The notes: a model not told the origin generated them from the sequence alone. 8,107 nt of DNA from an uncultured Sutterella sp. (GCA_900543805.1 UQTE01000034.1:1-8107), one strand, 5' to 3'; shown: positions 1-6,034, counted from the first letter of the stretch. Numbers and translations: made by a program.

Positions 1-12
1 TTCTTGCCCATA

Positions 13-49
13 AAAGTGTCCCCAGAAAGTGTCTCGCTTTCTGGGGACA
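13..49. repeat. Perfect 13-bp inverted repeat with overlapping direct repeat
   Basis: Bases 17-29 (tgtccccagaaag) are perfectly complementary to 37-49, with a 7-base spacer. The octamer aaagtgtc also occurs twice in direct orientation, at 13-20 and 26-33. On the minus strand the stem is followed by a short T-run (cttttatgg), so it could end transcription leaving this window. It could instead be a mobile-element end cut by the window edge; no transposase is visible to decide. Confidence 0.5.
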
Positions 50-55
50 GTTCAG

Positions 56-82
56 AGCCCATGGCCCGTCGGGGGCTTTTTT
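56..82 (+). terminator. Possible rho-independent terminator of a gene left of the window
   Basis: A short GC stem (agccc at 56-60 with gggct at 73-77, or alternatively gccc at 64-67 with gggc at 73-76) runs straight into six T at 77-82 on the plus strand. The stem is short, so the call is tentative. It would converge with the urdA terminator just to its right. Confidence 0.4.
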
Positions 83-90
83 GTATCCCG

Positions 91-122
91 CAAACGAAAT
101 GCGGCGCCCGAAGGCGCCGCAT
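91..122 (-). terminator. urdA rho-independent terminator with UUCG tetraloop
   Basis: A perfect 10-bp stem (99-108 with 113-122) closes on a four-base loop that reads TTCG on the minus strand, an exceptionally stable tetraloop. On the minus strand it starts about 20 bases after the urdA stop codon and is followed by an interrupted T tract (TTCGTTTG). The tract is weaker than a classic one. Confidence 0.75.
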
Positions 123-141
123 GAAGGGAGGGTGTCAAACC

Positions 142-1887
142 TTACTTCGCAGCTTCCGTGCCGGCGATGCGCCCGAACACCATGATATCGGTGTAGGCGT
201 TCGAGCCGAGACGGTTCGAGCCGTGCGTGCAGCCCGTCACCTCACCCGCAGCCCAGAGTCCGGGGATGGGCTTGTCGTTTTTGTCGAGCACCTGAGCCTT
301 GGGATTGATCTTGAGGCCGCCCATCGTGTGGTGCACGGACGGAACGCCGCGGTAGATCCAGTAGGGGCCTTCGGAGAGGTCGGAGAACTTTCCTCGATAT
401 CCGAAGTCGAGGTCCTTGCCGGTCTTGGCGAATTCGTTGACGCGCGCAACGGTCGCCTTCAGGGCGTCGGCCGGGATGTCAAAAGCGGCCGCCACTTCGT
501 CGAGCGTCTTGCCGGTCTTGAGAATGCCCGTCTTCGAGAAGACGCGCACTTCGTCCTGGTGGTGTTCGATCGCGTGCGCTCGGTCTTCCACCGCCTGGTT
601 GAAGAGCGCATAGCAGTACTTCCCGGTCTGCTCGAGAATGGCCTTGCTCATCACGTCGCGGCGTTCGAGTTCTTCGACGAAGCGCTTCCCTTCCTGATTG
701 ATGAGGATGGCGCCTTCAAAGCGCGCGTCGTCGATCAGTTCGATCGCGCCCGAAATCGGATCGCACATCGGATAGGTCTGGATCTGCTCCATGTTGACGG
801 AGGCGGCGCCGATCTTTTCGGCCATGAAGATGCCGTCGCCCTGCGCGCACGGCAGGTTCGTCGTCTTGAAGCCTTCGCCGTAGAAGGGATTGAGCTTGGC
901 GCGCAGTTCCACGTTCGCGCTGAAGCCGCCCGTCGCGATGACGACGCCCTTCTTGGCGTTCACCTGATGGATCTTTCCGTCGATCTCGGCCTTGACGCCC
1001 GTGACGCGGCCGTCCTTGTCACGAATGAGCTCGGTGACGCGCGTTTCCGTGAAGATCGGAATCTTGCGCTCCGTCGTCGCCTTGACGAACTTGTTGATGA
1101 ATTCCGCGCCCGTCGCGCCCTTCGGAATGAGGGAGCGCTTCACGGAGTGGCCTCCGAAGTGGAAGAGATTGTCTTCCTGGAATTCGACGCCGATCGTGTC
1201 GCGCAGCCACAAGGCCGTCGGCAGGGCGTTTTCGACGAGCACGCGCACGACGGCGGGGTCACCCAACATGTCGCCGCCCTTCATCGTGTCCTGAAAGTGC
1301 TGTTCGACGCTGTCCTTGATGCCGAGCTTTTGCTGCACCCAGTTGTTGGCGGCCGCGTATTCCGCGCCCGAGATGAGAGAGTTGCCGCCGAGCGTCGGCA
1401 TCTTTTCGAGCATCACGACCTTGGCGCCCGCGTCGTGCGCCGAGACGGCGGCGGCGAAGCCCGCGCCGCCCGCGCCGATCACGATCACGTCGTAGCCGTC
1501 CTTTTCGGGGATCTTCACTTCACGCTTCGTGACGATGAGCGGCGTCGCCGCAAGCGTCACGCCCGCTTTGTCGGCCGCGGCCTTGACGGCGGCCTTGAGC
1601 GCATCGGACGAGAGCGTGGCGCCCGAAATCGAGTCGACGGCGACGCTGTTGCCCGCAATGATCGCTTCGCGCAGGTCTTTGTAGACCTTCTGCGTGAGGA
1701 CGGGATTTTCCTCTTCCTTGACGATGCGGATGTCGGCAATTTTGTTGTTGTCGAAGGTGACGGCCACCGTAATGTCGCCGTGCTTACCCGTGGCGGTGCC
1801 TTCAAAGGTCTGCGCGGCCGATGCGCCGCAAGAGAGTCCGGCCGAGGCAAGTCCGACCGCCAGGGCCGTCAAAAGGAACTTATGCAT
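142..1887 (-). CDS. urdA: Urocanate reductase, periplasmic FMN/FAD flavoprotein
   Basis: Predicted 581-residue terminal reductase that reduces urocanate to imidazole propionate during anaerobic respiration. A Sec signal peptide (about 1-25, ending GASAA before Gln26) precedes an FMN_bind domain (about 27-105) with the flavinylation motif SGAT at 88-91; Thr91 is the expected covalent FMN site, attached by an ApbE-type transferase not encoded here. The FAD_binding_2 fold follows (GAGGAG at 138-143, Glu161). Tyr372, Asp387, Arg410, His519 and Arg559 line up, all with the same offset of one, with the urocanate-site residues I recall for Shewanella UrdA (Tyr373, Asp388, Arg411, His520, Arg560). 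Heme motifs are absent, so electrons must enter through FMN from a separate donor. The start at 1887 is chosen because a GGAGG lies 4 bases upstream and the signal peptide begins there; 14 more in-frame codons extend to 1929. It has its own promoter and terminator. The family call is firm; urocanate specificity is inferred from residues. Confidence 0.9.
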   Translation of the reverse strand: MHKFLLTALAVGLASAGLSCGASAAQTFEGTATGKHGDITVAVTFDNNKIADIRIVKEEENPVLTQKVYKDLREAIIAGNSVAVDSISGATLSSDALKAAVKAAADKAGVTLAATPLIVTKREVKIPEKDGYDVIVIGAGGAGFAAAVSAHDAGAKVVMLEKMPTLGGNSLISGAEYAAANNWVQQKLGIKDSVEQHFQDTMKGGDMLGDPAVVRVLVENALPTALWLRDTIGVEFQEDNLFHFGGHSVKRSLIPKGATGAEFINKFVKATTERKIPIFTETRVTELIRDKDGRVTGVKAEIDGKIHQVNAKKGVVIATGGFSANVELRAKLNPFYGEGFKTTNLPCAQGDGIFMAEKIGAASVNMEQIQTYPMCDPISGAIELIDDARFEGAILINQEGKRFVEELERRDVMSKAILEQTGKYCYALFNQAVEDRAHAIEHHQDEVRVFSKTGILKTGKTLDEVAAAFDIPADALKATVARVNEFAKTGKDLDFGYRGKFSDLSEGPYWIYRGVPSVHHTMGGLKINPKAQVLDKNDKPIPGLWAAGEVTGCTHGSNRLGSNAYTDIMVFGRIAGTEAAK

Positions 1888-1891
1888 ACGT

Positions 1892-1896
1892 CCTCC
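1892..1896 (-). promoter_or_regulatory. urdA ribosome binding site
   Basis: GGAGG on the minus strand, 4 bases before the ATG at 1887. It decides the start: the in-frame ATGs at 1929 and 1920 have no comparable site and would place a non-signal extension before the signal peptide. Confidence 0.8.
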
Positions 1897-1927
1897 GTTA
1901 CAGAGAGAAAACCATTCCATTAGAACC

Positions 1928-1957
1928 ATTATGGTCGCTCGACTTTGCGGGATACAA
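1928..1957 (-). promoter_or_regulatory. Candidate urdA promoter
   Basis: On the minus strand CATAAT (1928-1933) is a 5/6 match to the -10 box, with TTGTAT (1952-1957) 18 bases upstream as a weak -35. The predicted 5' leader is about 35 bases. The rest of this gap (1958-2074) holds no gene. It contains a 10-bp inverted repeat (1975-1984 with 2030-2039). Confidence 0.4.
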
Positions 1958-2074
1958 CGGTGTTACTACTGCCGTCCCGCTTCCGGGGAGGCGGGTGATG
2001 GAGAAGGGAAGAAAAAATGGCCGAAGGCGGGAAGCGGGATTCCCGTCGAAGAAGGAAAGCAATGGGGAAAGATG

Positions 2075-2112
2075 AAAAAACGGGGCTTCCCCCCGTAAGG
2101 GAGGAAGCCCCG
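2075..2112 (-). terminator. Rho-independent terminator of the tetraheme/flavoprotein operon
   Basis: A perfect 10-bp stem (2081-2090 with 2103-2112) is followed on the minus strand by six T (complement of 2075-2080). It begins about 28 bases after the stop codon at 2141. This is a classic intrinsic terminator and separates the operon from urdA. Confidence 0.9.
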
Positions 2113-2140
2113 CCATCACCAAAGGAGAGAGTTTACCGTC

Positions 2141-3721
2141 TTAGGCCCAAGGCTTTTCCTTGGCGGCTTCGCGGCCGGCGATGCGGCCGAAGACGATGCA
2201 TTCGGCATTGTTCGTCGCGCCCTGGTAGATGTTGCCCCACATGGAGCCGAGTTCGCCCGCGGCGTAGAGGCGCGGAATCGGCTTGTCCTGAGGATCCATC
2301 ACCTGACCCTTGACGTTCTTCTTCGGACCGCCCTGGGTGTTGAGCATCGTCGGGTAGAGCGCCACGGCGTAGTAGGGACCGTCGCCCAAAGGTTCGGAAA
2401 CGATCGGCGCTTCGCGGCCGGCAAAGGCGGTCTTGCCCTTAGGGTCGCGCTTCAAGATGCGGCCGAATTCCGTGTCCTTGCCGTTCTTGATGTCGGTGTT
2501 CCAGCGGTTCACCGTCGCTTCGAGCGTGTCGGCCGGAACCTTGATCTTTTCGGCGAGTTCGCGGATCGTGGCGGCCTGGATCAGAATGCCGCTCTTGATT
2601 TCTGCGGAGTTGTCTTTGCTCCACTTGTAGTTTTCACGGTTGAGGGCGTAGCCCGAGGTGGCGCCGCCGCAGATCGGACCGGCCTTGCGGGCCTTTTCGT
2701 CCATGATCAGCCAGCAGGGGATGCGCGGGTAGCGGTGCTTAATCGGGTCCATCTGGTTCACGGCGTAGAGGCAGGTGTGGTTGTCAAGCCCCTTTTCGTT
2801 CACGAAGCGCTTGCCGTCCTGGTCGACCCAGATGTGGGACGGGGCCAGAATGTTGAGCTGGATCGCGGTCTTGAGGCCGGGAACCTTCATGCCGACCGGG
2901 CAGGAGTAGGCGGTCATGTGCCAGAGGCGGGCGCCCATCGTCTGCGTCATGCGAAGGCCGTCACCCGTGTTGCCCGGGGAGCCGAGGCCCTGGATTTCCG
3001 TGCCGAGCGCATAGGTACGAAGGCTCTGCGCGTCGAATTCGTAGCCGCCCGTCGTGACGACGACGGCGCGGTTGGCGCGGATGTTGATGCGCTTGCCGGC
3101 GTGCTGGGCGACGACGCCCACGACTTCGCCGTTGCGGCGGATGAGTTCGAGAGCGGGCGTCTCGAGCATCACTTCGATCTTGCGGACTTCTTCGACCGCA
3201 TAGCGGTACTGGTCAAAGAGCATGTCGCCGCCGCGCTTCTTGCCGCGGATGCGCCACTTGTCGACCGTGTCGGCGCCGGGGAGGGAGGCAAAGCCGGCAT
3301 GACCGTAGATCATGAGCTTGGTGTCGGGCTTGAGGCCTTCGATGAAGGTCTTGGCGCCCTGGATTTCCTTGCAGAAGACGTCGAGGAGCGCTTCGTCCTT
3401 TTCGCTGTCGGCAAAGGCGTAGGTGGCGTTGAGGTAGGTGTAGGCGTCCTTGGCGTCCTTCGGGATCATGAAGCCGCCCGAGGAGACGGCCGTGTTGCCG
3501 CCGCCCTGCGCGAGCTTTTCAAGAATGAGGACCTTGGCGCCCGCGTCGTGGGCTTCAATGGCCGCACAGGCGCCGGCACCGCCGTAGCCGAGAACGACGA
3601 CGTCGGCCGTCTTGTCCCACTTCAGGTCCTTTGTGTATTCCACGGCCTGGACGCCGGCGACGGGGAGCGTCAGAGCGGCGGCGAGACCGCCGCGAAGAAT
3701 GTTTCGACGTTGCAGATTCAT
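2141..3721 (-). CDS. Tat-exported FAD flavoprotein of a split flavocytochrome c (substrate unknown)
   Basis: This 526-residue protein belongs to the FAD_binding_2 / fumarate reductase-ketosteroid dehydrogenase superfamily. The N-terminus is a twin-arginine signal (QRRNILR at 4-10, hydrophobic stretch to about 26), so it is probably exported folded with FAD bound. The nucleotide fold is GYGGAG at 45-50 with Glu68. It has no FMN or heme domain. Aligned to Shewanella fumarate reductase Fcc3, the active-site acid Arg402 falls at Asp313 and His504 at Leu460; the Arg544 region (491-511) contains no Arg. The C-terminal pattern (PYYAV at 449-453, TQGGPKKN at 462-469) is more like ketosteroid-dehydrogenase-type enzymes. 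A non-carboxylate enone or similar substrate is inferred. The start at 3721 has AGGAGA six bases upstream. It lies 37 bases after the tetraheme cytochrome gene, its likely electron partner, and is followed by a strong terminator. Confidence 0.88.
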   Translation of the reverse strand: MNLQRRNILRGGLAAALTLPVAGVQAVEYTKDLKWDKTADVVVLGYGGAGACAAIEAHDAGAKVLILEKLAQGGGNTAVSSGGFMIPKDAKDAYTYLNATYAFADSEKDEALLDVFCKEIQGAKTFIEGLKPDTKLMIYGHAGFASLPGADTVDKWRIRGKKRGGDMLFDQYRYAVEEVRKIEVMLETPALELIRRNGEVVGVVAQHAGKRINIRANRAVVVTTGGYEFDAQSLRTYALGTEIQGLGSPGNTGDGLRMTQTMGARLWHMTAYSCPVGMKVPGLKTAIQLNILAPSHIWVDQDGKRFVNEKGLDNHTCLYAVNQMDPIKHRYPRIPCWLIMDEKARKAGPICGGATSGYALNRENYKWSKDNSAEIKSGILIQAATIRELAEKIKVPADTLEATVNRWNTDIKNGKDTEFGRILKRDPKGKTAFAGREAPIVSEPLGDGPYYAVALYPTMLNTQGGPKKNVKGQVMDPQDKPIPRLYAAGELGSMWGNIYQGATNNAECIVFGRIAGREAAKEKPWA

Positions 3722-3758
3722 GATGTTCTCCTTTCGAAATCAGTCGGGAGGGTCGTCG

Positions 3759-4106
3759 TTACGGCACGACGATGTCGGGGAATTCGTGGCAGTTGTCGCA
3801 CGAGAGCTTCGGGAGTTTGTGACCCGAGTGGCAGGTGACGCACTGGGCTTCGCCGAGGTGCGTGTCGTGCGGGTTGATGTCGTCGGACTCGGTCTGCTTG
3901 GCGAGCGCGGCGTAGCTGCCGCCGTGGCACTTGAGACAGGTGCTCATGTCGACTTCGTTCGTCGGCTTCTGCCCGGGGTGGCAGTTCTGGCAGGTGACGC
4001 CGCGCGCGACGTGACGGTCGGCAAGCATGGGCTTGTCGGCGGCCGAGACGGAGCCCGCGAGGAGGGCGGCCGCGCAGAGAAGCGCATAGGTGGCGTTGCG
4101 GATCAT
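3759..4106 (-). CDS. Small periplasmic tetraheme cytochrome c, redox partner of the downstream flavoprotein
   Basis: A 115-residue protein with a Sec signal peptide (1-22, ending SVSA) and four CxxCH heme motifs at Cys39-His43, Cys57-His61, Cys89-His93 and Cys103-His107. Other His residues (32, 80, 83, 96) could give bis-His ligation. Motif order and spacing, including the NPHDTH segment before the third heme, resemble the N-terminal heme domain of Fcc3-type flavocytochromes and of the fusion protein at 6141-7928. It is thus a stand-alone version of that domain, expected to carry electrons from a quinol dehydrogenase to the flavoprotein encoded next. The start at 4106 has AAGGAG nine bases upstream. 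It is first in a two-gene operon. It might also serve the heme-less UrdA; that is speculation. Confidence 0.93.
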   Translation of the reverse strand: MIRNATYALLCAAALLAGSVSAADKPMLADRHVARGVTCQNCHPGQKPTNEVDMSTCLKCHGGSYAALAKQTESDDINPHDTHLGEAQCVTCHSGHKLPKLSCDNCHEFPDIVVP

Positions 4107-4202
4107 TTTGGGGATCTCCTTGGATTGGGAACACCGTCATTCTTTCCCCGACCGTTGCCTAGGTAATCGGGATGAGGTCAAGGAAGTCGCAGATAGAGGA
4201 CG

Positions 4203-4233
4203 AAAAAAGCCGCCGAAGCGGATTCGGCGGCTT
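4203..4233 (-). terminator. Rho-independent terminator of the PEBP gene
   Basis: A perfect 11-bp stem (4207-4217 with 4223-4233) has a 5-base loop and a run of six T on the minus strand, the last two bases of the stem plus the next four. It lies about 40 bases past the PEBP stop. It isolates the PEBP gene from the cytochrome operon, so the promoter of that operon must lie within 4107-4200. No convincing -10/-35 pair was found there. Confidence 0.88.
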
Positions 4234-4273
4234 GTGCGGAGGAGATCCTGCGGTTGGTTTGTCGGTTGTGCGT

Positions 4274-4741
4274 TTATTCCGTCACGTAGGTGGCGGTGAG
4301 TTTCGCTTTCGCGAGTGCTTGCGCGTGGAGCATGAAGCCCGCCGTCGGGCAGTTGCTTTCCTTCGAGAGCTCAAGCTTTTCGACGGGGAGCGCCCAGACG
4401 GTGAAGACGTAGCGGTGCATGCCGTCGCCCGCGGGCGGCGCCGCCCCGCCGTATTCCGCTTCGCCGTAGTCGTTGCGAAGCGTGATCGCGCCGAGCGCTT
4501 CGAGGTCCTCCGGAGAAGCGCCTTCGGGGAGCGAGCGCAGGGCGGCGGGGAGGTTCAAGACGCACCAGTGCCACCACCCCGAGCCCGTCGGGGCGTCCGG
4601 ATCGAAGCAGGTCACGGCAAAGCTGCGGGTGCCTTCGGGCGGATCCCGCCAGGAGAGTTCGGGCGAACGGTTGCCGCCGGCGTAACTCTGGGCCGCGGGC
4701 ATGCGGCTTCCTTCTTCAATCGATCGGCTCGTCAGTCTCAT
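4274..4741 (-). CDS. PEBP family protein (YbhB/YbcL type)
   Basis: A 155-residue protein of the phosphatidylethanolamine-binding / Raf kinase inhibitor-like family, close to the usual bacterial length of about 155-185. Family motifs are present: GGNRSPELSW at 22-31, DPDAPTGSGWWHW at 47-59, and the C-terminal signature with GGAAPP at 98-103, GDGMHRYVF at 105-113 and WAL at 116-118. These form the conserved anion-binding pocket (Asp47, Asp49, His58, His109). No signal peptide is seen, so it is probably cytoplasmic. The bacterial function is not established; ligand binding or inhibition of a partner are the usual suggestions. The start at 4741 has AAGGAA seven bases upstream; the in-frame extension to 4813 lacks family similarity. 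It has its own terminator, and a copy of the LysR-type box lies about 130 bases upstream. Confidence 0.93.
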   Translation of the reverse strand: MRLTSRSIEEGSRMPAAQSYAGGNRSPELSWRDPPEGTRSFAVTCFDPDAPTGSGWWHWCVLNLPAALRSLPEGASPEDLEALGAITLRNDYGEAEYGGAAPPAGDGMHRYVFTVWALPVEKLELSKESNCPTAGFMLHAQALAKAKLTATYVTE

Positions 4742-4747
4742 TTCGAT

Positions 4748-4753
4748 TTCCTT
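4748..4753 (-). promoter_or_regulatory. PEBP gene ribosome binding site
   Basis: AAGGAA on the minus strand, seven bases before the ATG at 4741. It supports this start over the in-frame ATG at 4813, because the PEBP fold normally begins with the MRLTS-like strand seen here. Confidence 0.65.
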
Positions 4754-4838
4754 TTGGTAAACGTTGACGAATGGCGTCGGCTCGCACGTGCGCAACGCCT
4801 TTCCTTTGCCCAAAATTCTAGTGATCCCTTTTTGCCGA

Positions 4839-4872
4839 CGTACGGAACGAAGCTTGGAAAGATCCGTACGGA
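4839..4872. repeat. Paired CGTACGGA repeats upstream of the PEBP gene
   Basis: The octamer cgtacgga occurs at 4839-4846 and again at 4865-4872, the second inside a perfect 10-bp palindrome (4863-4872). The two can also pair as an 8-bp inverted repeat (4839-4846 with 4863-4870). No T-run follows on either strand, so an intrinsic lysR terminator is not supported; an operator is possible. Confidence 0.4.
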
Positions 4873-4890
4873 GCGTTCGTGTATGGCGAA
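4871..4890. promoter_or_regulatory. Second candidate LysR-type box, upstream of the PEBP gene
   Basis: This 20-base stretch matches 18 of 20 bases of the candidate box at 5938-5957 and keeps the TTC-N9-GAA dyad (4876-4878 and 4888-4890). A possible minus-strand -10 (TAGAAT, complement of 4815-4820) would put the site about 70-75 bases upstream of the PEBP transcription start, where an activating LysR protein normally binds. The -35 there is poor, as is common for activated promoters. Confidence 0.5.
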
Positions 4891-4918
4891 GACACCGCGT
4901 CCGTGTCGACGACGGTCA

Positions 4919-5863
4919 CTACGAGCCGGACTGAAGTGTTCCGGGAAGGCTTCTTTCGACGGGAGTCTTCGCAGCGAGGCGAAGATGCGCAAGGAGTTTT
5001 TTCGCCGCGCCGGTCAGACGGCTTTCATCGGCGGGAACAACGATGCGAAGCGTCCGCTTCGCCCAGTCGTCTTCGAGTCGAATGCAGCCGAGCGTGGCGT
5101 CGCCGCCGAAAAAGGTTTCGTAGGTGGATTGGGTGGCAAAACCGATTCCGACGCGGGCGCGGACGTAGCGCGCCATGATGCCGATGCTCGGAACGCGGAT
5201 TCTCGGCACGATCGGGCGCCCCAACTCCACGGCTTTGGCGAGCATGAAGGTCTGCATGCTCGCTTCGTTCGAGAGGGCGACGAAGGCCTCTTCGAGGGCC
5301 TCCTCAAAGCGGCAGCTTTGCCGTTTTACGAGCGGATGGTCGTGCGCCGCAAAGAGGACGAGCGAATCCTCTCGGTAAGGATAAAAACACAGGCCGCCGT
5401 GGAAATCGCTGAAGGCCGTGACGCCGATGTCCGCTTCGCCGAGGGCGATGACTTCCGCGACGCCGCGGCTCGTGAACAGACGCTGATCGATGCGGATGTC
5501 CGGATTTTGCAGAAGAAAGCCGCTCAGGTCGTCCGGGAGAAACGCGACGGCCGCGTTGTAGTTGGCGGCGAGCTGCACGACGAGCCGTTCGTCGCCGCGA
5601 AAGGCCGTCATGGCGTCCGTCATGCGGGTGATCTGCTGAAACACCTTGCGCGCCTCCGCCGCAAGACGTTCGCCCGCGGAGGTAAGCGCGAGTCCCCGGG
5701 GGAGTCGCTTGACGAGGTCGCACCCGGCCTCTTCCTCGAGGTGCTTGAGCCGGACGCTCGCGGCCGAGGGCGTGATGCAGCACTGCGCCGCCGCTCGCGT
5801 GAGGTTTCCCGTGTCGGCAATCGCAAGAAAGACGCGAAGATCGGCGAAATTGATGTGCTTCAT
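4919..5863 (-). CDS. LysR-type transcriptional regulator
   Basis: A 314-residue LTTR of normal family length. The N-terminal winged helix-turn-helix spans about 5-64, with the family pattern LTRAAAQCCITPSAASVR (21-38) and the following LKHLEEEAGCDLVKR segment (39-53). A linker helix (about 65-88) leads to the effector-binding domain (about 93-295), with typical segments such as GEADIGVTAF and a VGIGF near the end. It acts in the cytoplasm as a DNA-binding regulator responding to a small, often anionic, inducer. The start at 5863 gives the canonical N-terminus but has no clear Shine-Dalgarno, so translation may be weak. It is divergent from the flavocytochrome c gene at 6141, the usual layout for an LTTR and its target, and the PEBP gene follows 177 bases downstream. 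The inducer could be the flavocytochrome's substrate; that is inference. Confidence 0.95.
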   Translation of the reverse strand: MKHINFADLRVFLAIADTGNLTRAAAQCCITPSAASVRLKHLEEEAGCDLVKRLPRGLALTSAGERLAAEARKVFQQITRMTDAMTAFRGDERLVVQLAANYNAAVAFLPDDLSGFLLQNPDIRIDQRLFTSRGVAEVIALGEADIGVTAFSDFHGGLCFYPYREDSLVLFAAHDHPLVKRQSCRFEEALEEAFVALSNEASMQTFMLAKAVELGRPIVPRIRVPSIGIMARYVRARVGIGFATQSTYETFFGGDATLGCIRLEDDWAKRTLRIVVPADESRLTGAAKKLLAHLRLAAKTPVERSLPGTLQSGS

Positions 5864-5930
5864 GGTCGTTTGCTCGTCAGGGACGGGCGGGTTGTTTTGT
5901 TCTTAGGCGCCCAAGAGGGGTTCAAAGGGA

Positions 5931-5936
5931 AGTATA
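5931..5936 (-). promoter_or_regulatory. Candidate lysR -10 box
   Basis: TATACT on the minus strand matches five of six bases of the -10 consensus, about 68 bases upstream of the lysR start codon. The -35 region (CGTTCG at the best spacing) is poor. The LysR-type box at 5943-5957 lies in its -35/-10 spacer, so bound regulator would block this promoter, which fits autorepression. Confidence 0.45.
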
Positions 5937-5937
5937 C

Positions 5938-5957
5938 GAGCGTTCGCGAATGGCGAA
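5938..5957. promoter_or_regulatory. Candidate LysR-type binding box in the divergent region
   Basis: TTC (5943-5945) and GAA (5955-5957) are separated by nine bases. They contain the T-N11-A signature inside a longer inverted repeat (cgttcgc 5941-5947 with gcgaacg 5953-5959). The centre at about 5950 is near -65 relative to the predicted start of the flavocytochrome transcript (about 6015) and overlaps the lysR promoter. An 18/20 copy occurs at 4871-4890. Confidence 0.65.
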
Positions 5958-5979
5958 CGTTCGGTTGAAGAAAGAAAAA

Positions 5980-6008
5980 TTTTCACATTTCCTTGAAATC
6001 TGTAGACT
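5980..6008 (+). promoter_or_regulatory. Candidate promoter of the flavocytochrome c gene
   Basis: TTTTCA (5980-5985) and TAGACT (6003-6008) are each 4/6 matches to the -35 and -10 boxes, separated by an optimal 17 bases. Transcription would start near 6015 and leave a leader of about 125 bases. The distance to the LysR-type box (about 65 bases) supports this choice over a second TTGAAA at 5993-5998, which lacks a good -10. Confidence 0.4.
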
Positions 6009-6034
6009 TTTTCGTCGAAATGAAGCTCTGCCGA

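Noticed and set aside
142..1887. Lipoprotein signal for UrdA, because of the Cys in the signal peptide (GLSCG)
   Set aside because: The lipobox would need Leu/Val/Ile at -3. Here -3 is Gly and -2 is Leu, and a normal signal peptidase I site (GASAA) follows.
4..1923. Plus-strand open frame of 639 codons opposite urdA
   Set aside because: It is a shadow: the urdA strand rarely uses the codons TTA, CTA and TCA, so the opposite strand has few stops. Its translation is Arg/Val/Asp/His-rich and resembles no family, while the minus strand encodes a complete recognisable enzyme.
1888..1929. 14-codon N-terminal extension of UrdA
   Set aside because: It would precede a normal Sec signal peptide, and the GGAGG at 1892-1896 lies inside it, placed to serve the ATG at 1887.
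2735..3838. Plus-strand open frame of 367 codons opposite the Tat flavoprotein
   Set aside because: Same codon-bias shadow. It runs across the gap between two well supported minus-strand genes and has no family similarity or ribosome binding site.
4783..4792. 10-bp palindrome cgcacgtgcg upstream of the PEBP gene
   Set aside because: Short GC palindromes are common at this base composition, and nothing else (spacing, second copy, promoter match) supports a role.
4742..4813. 24-codon N-terminal extension of the PEBP protein
   Set aside because: The extension is not PEBP-like, and AAGGAA sits just upstream of the internal ATG at 4741, where the family's usual N-terminus begins.
4172..5968. Plus-strand open frame of 598 codons opposite PEBP and lysR
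   Set aside because: It spans two clear minus-strand genes, a terminator and the intergenic gap, with low-complexity Arg/Gly-rich translation. It is a shadow.
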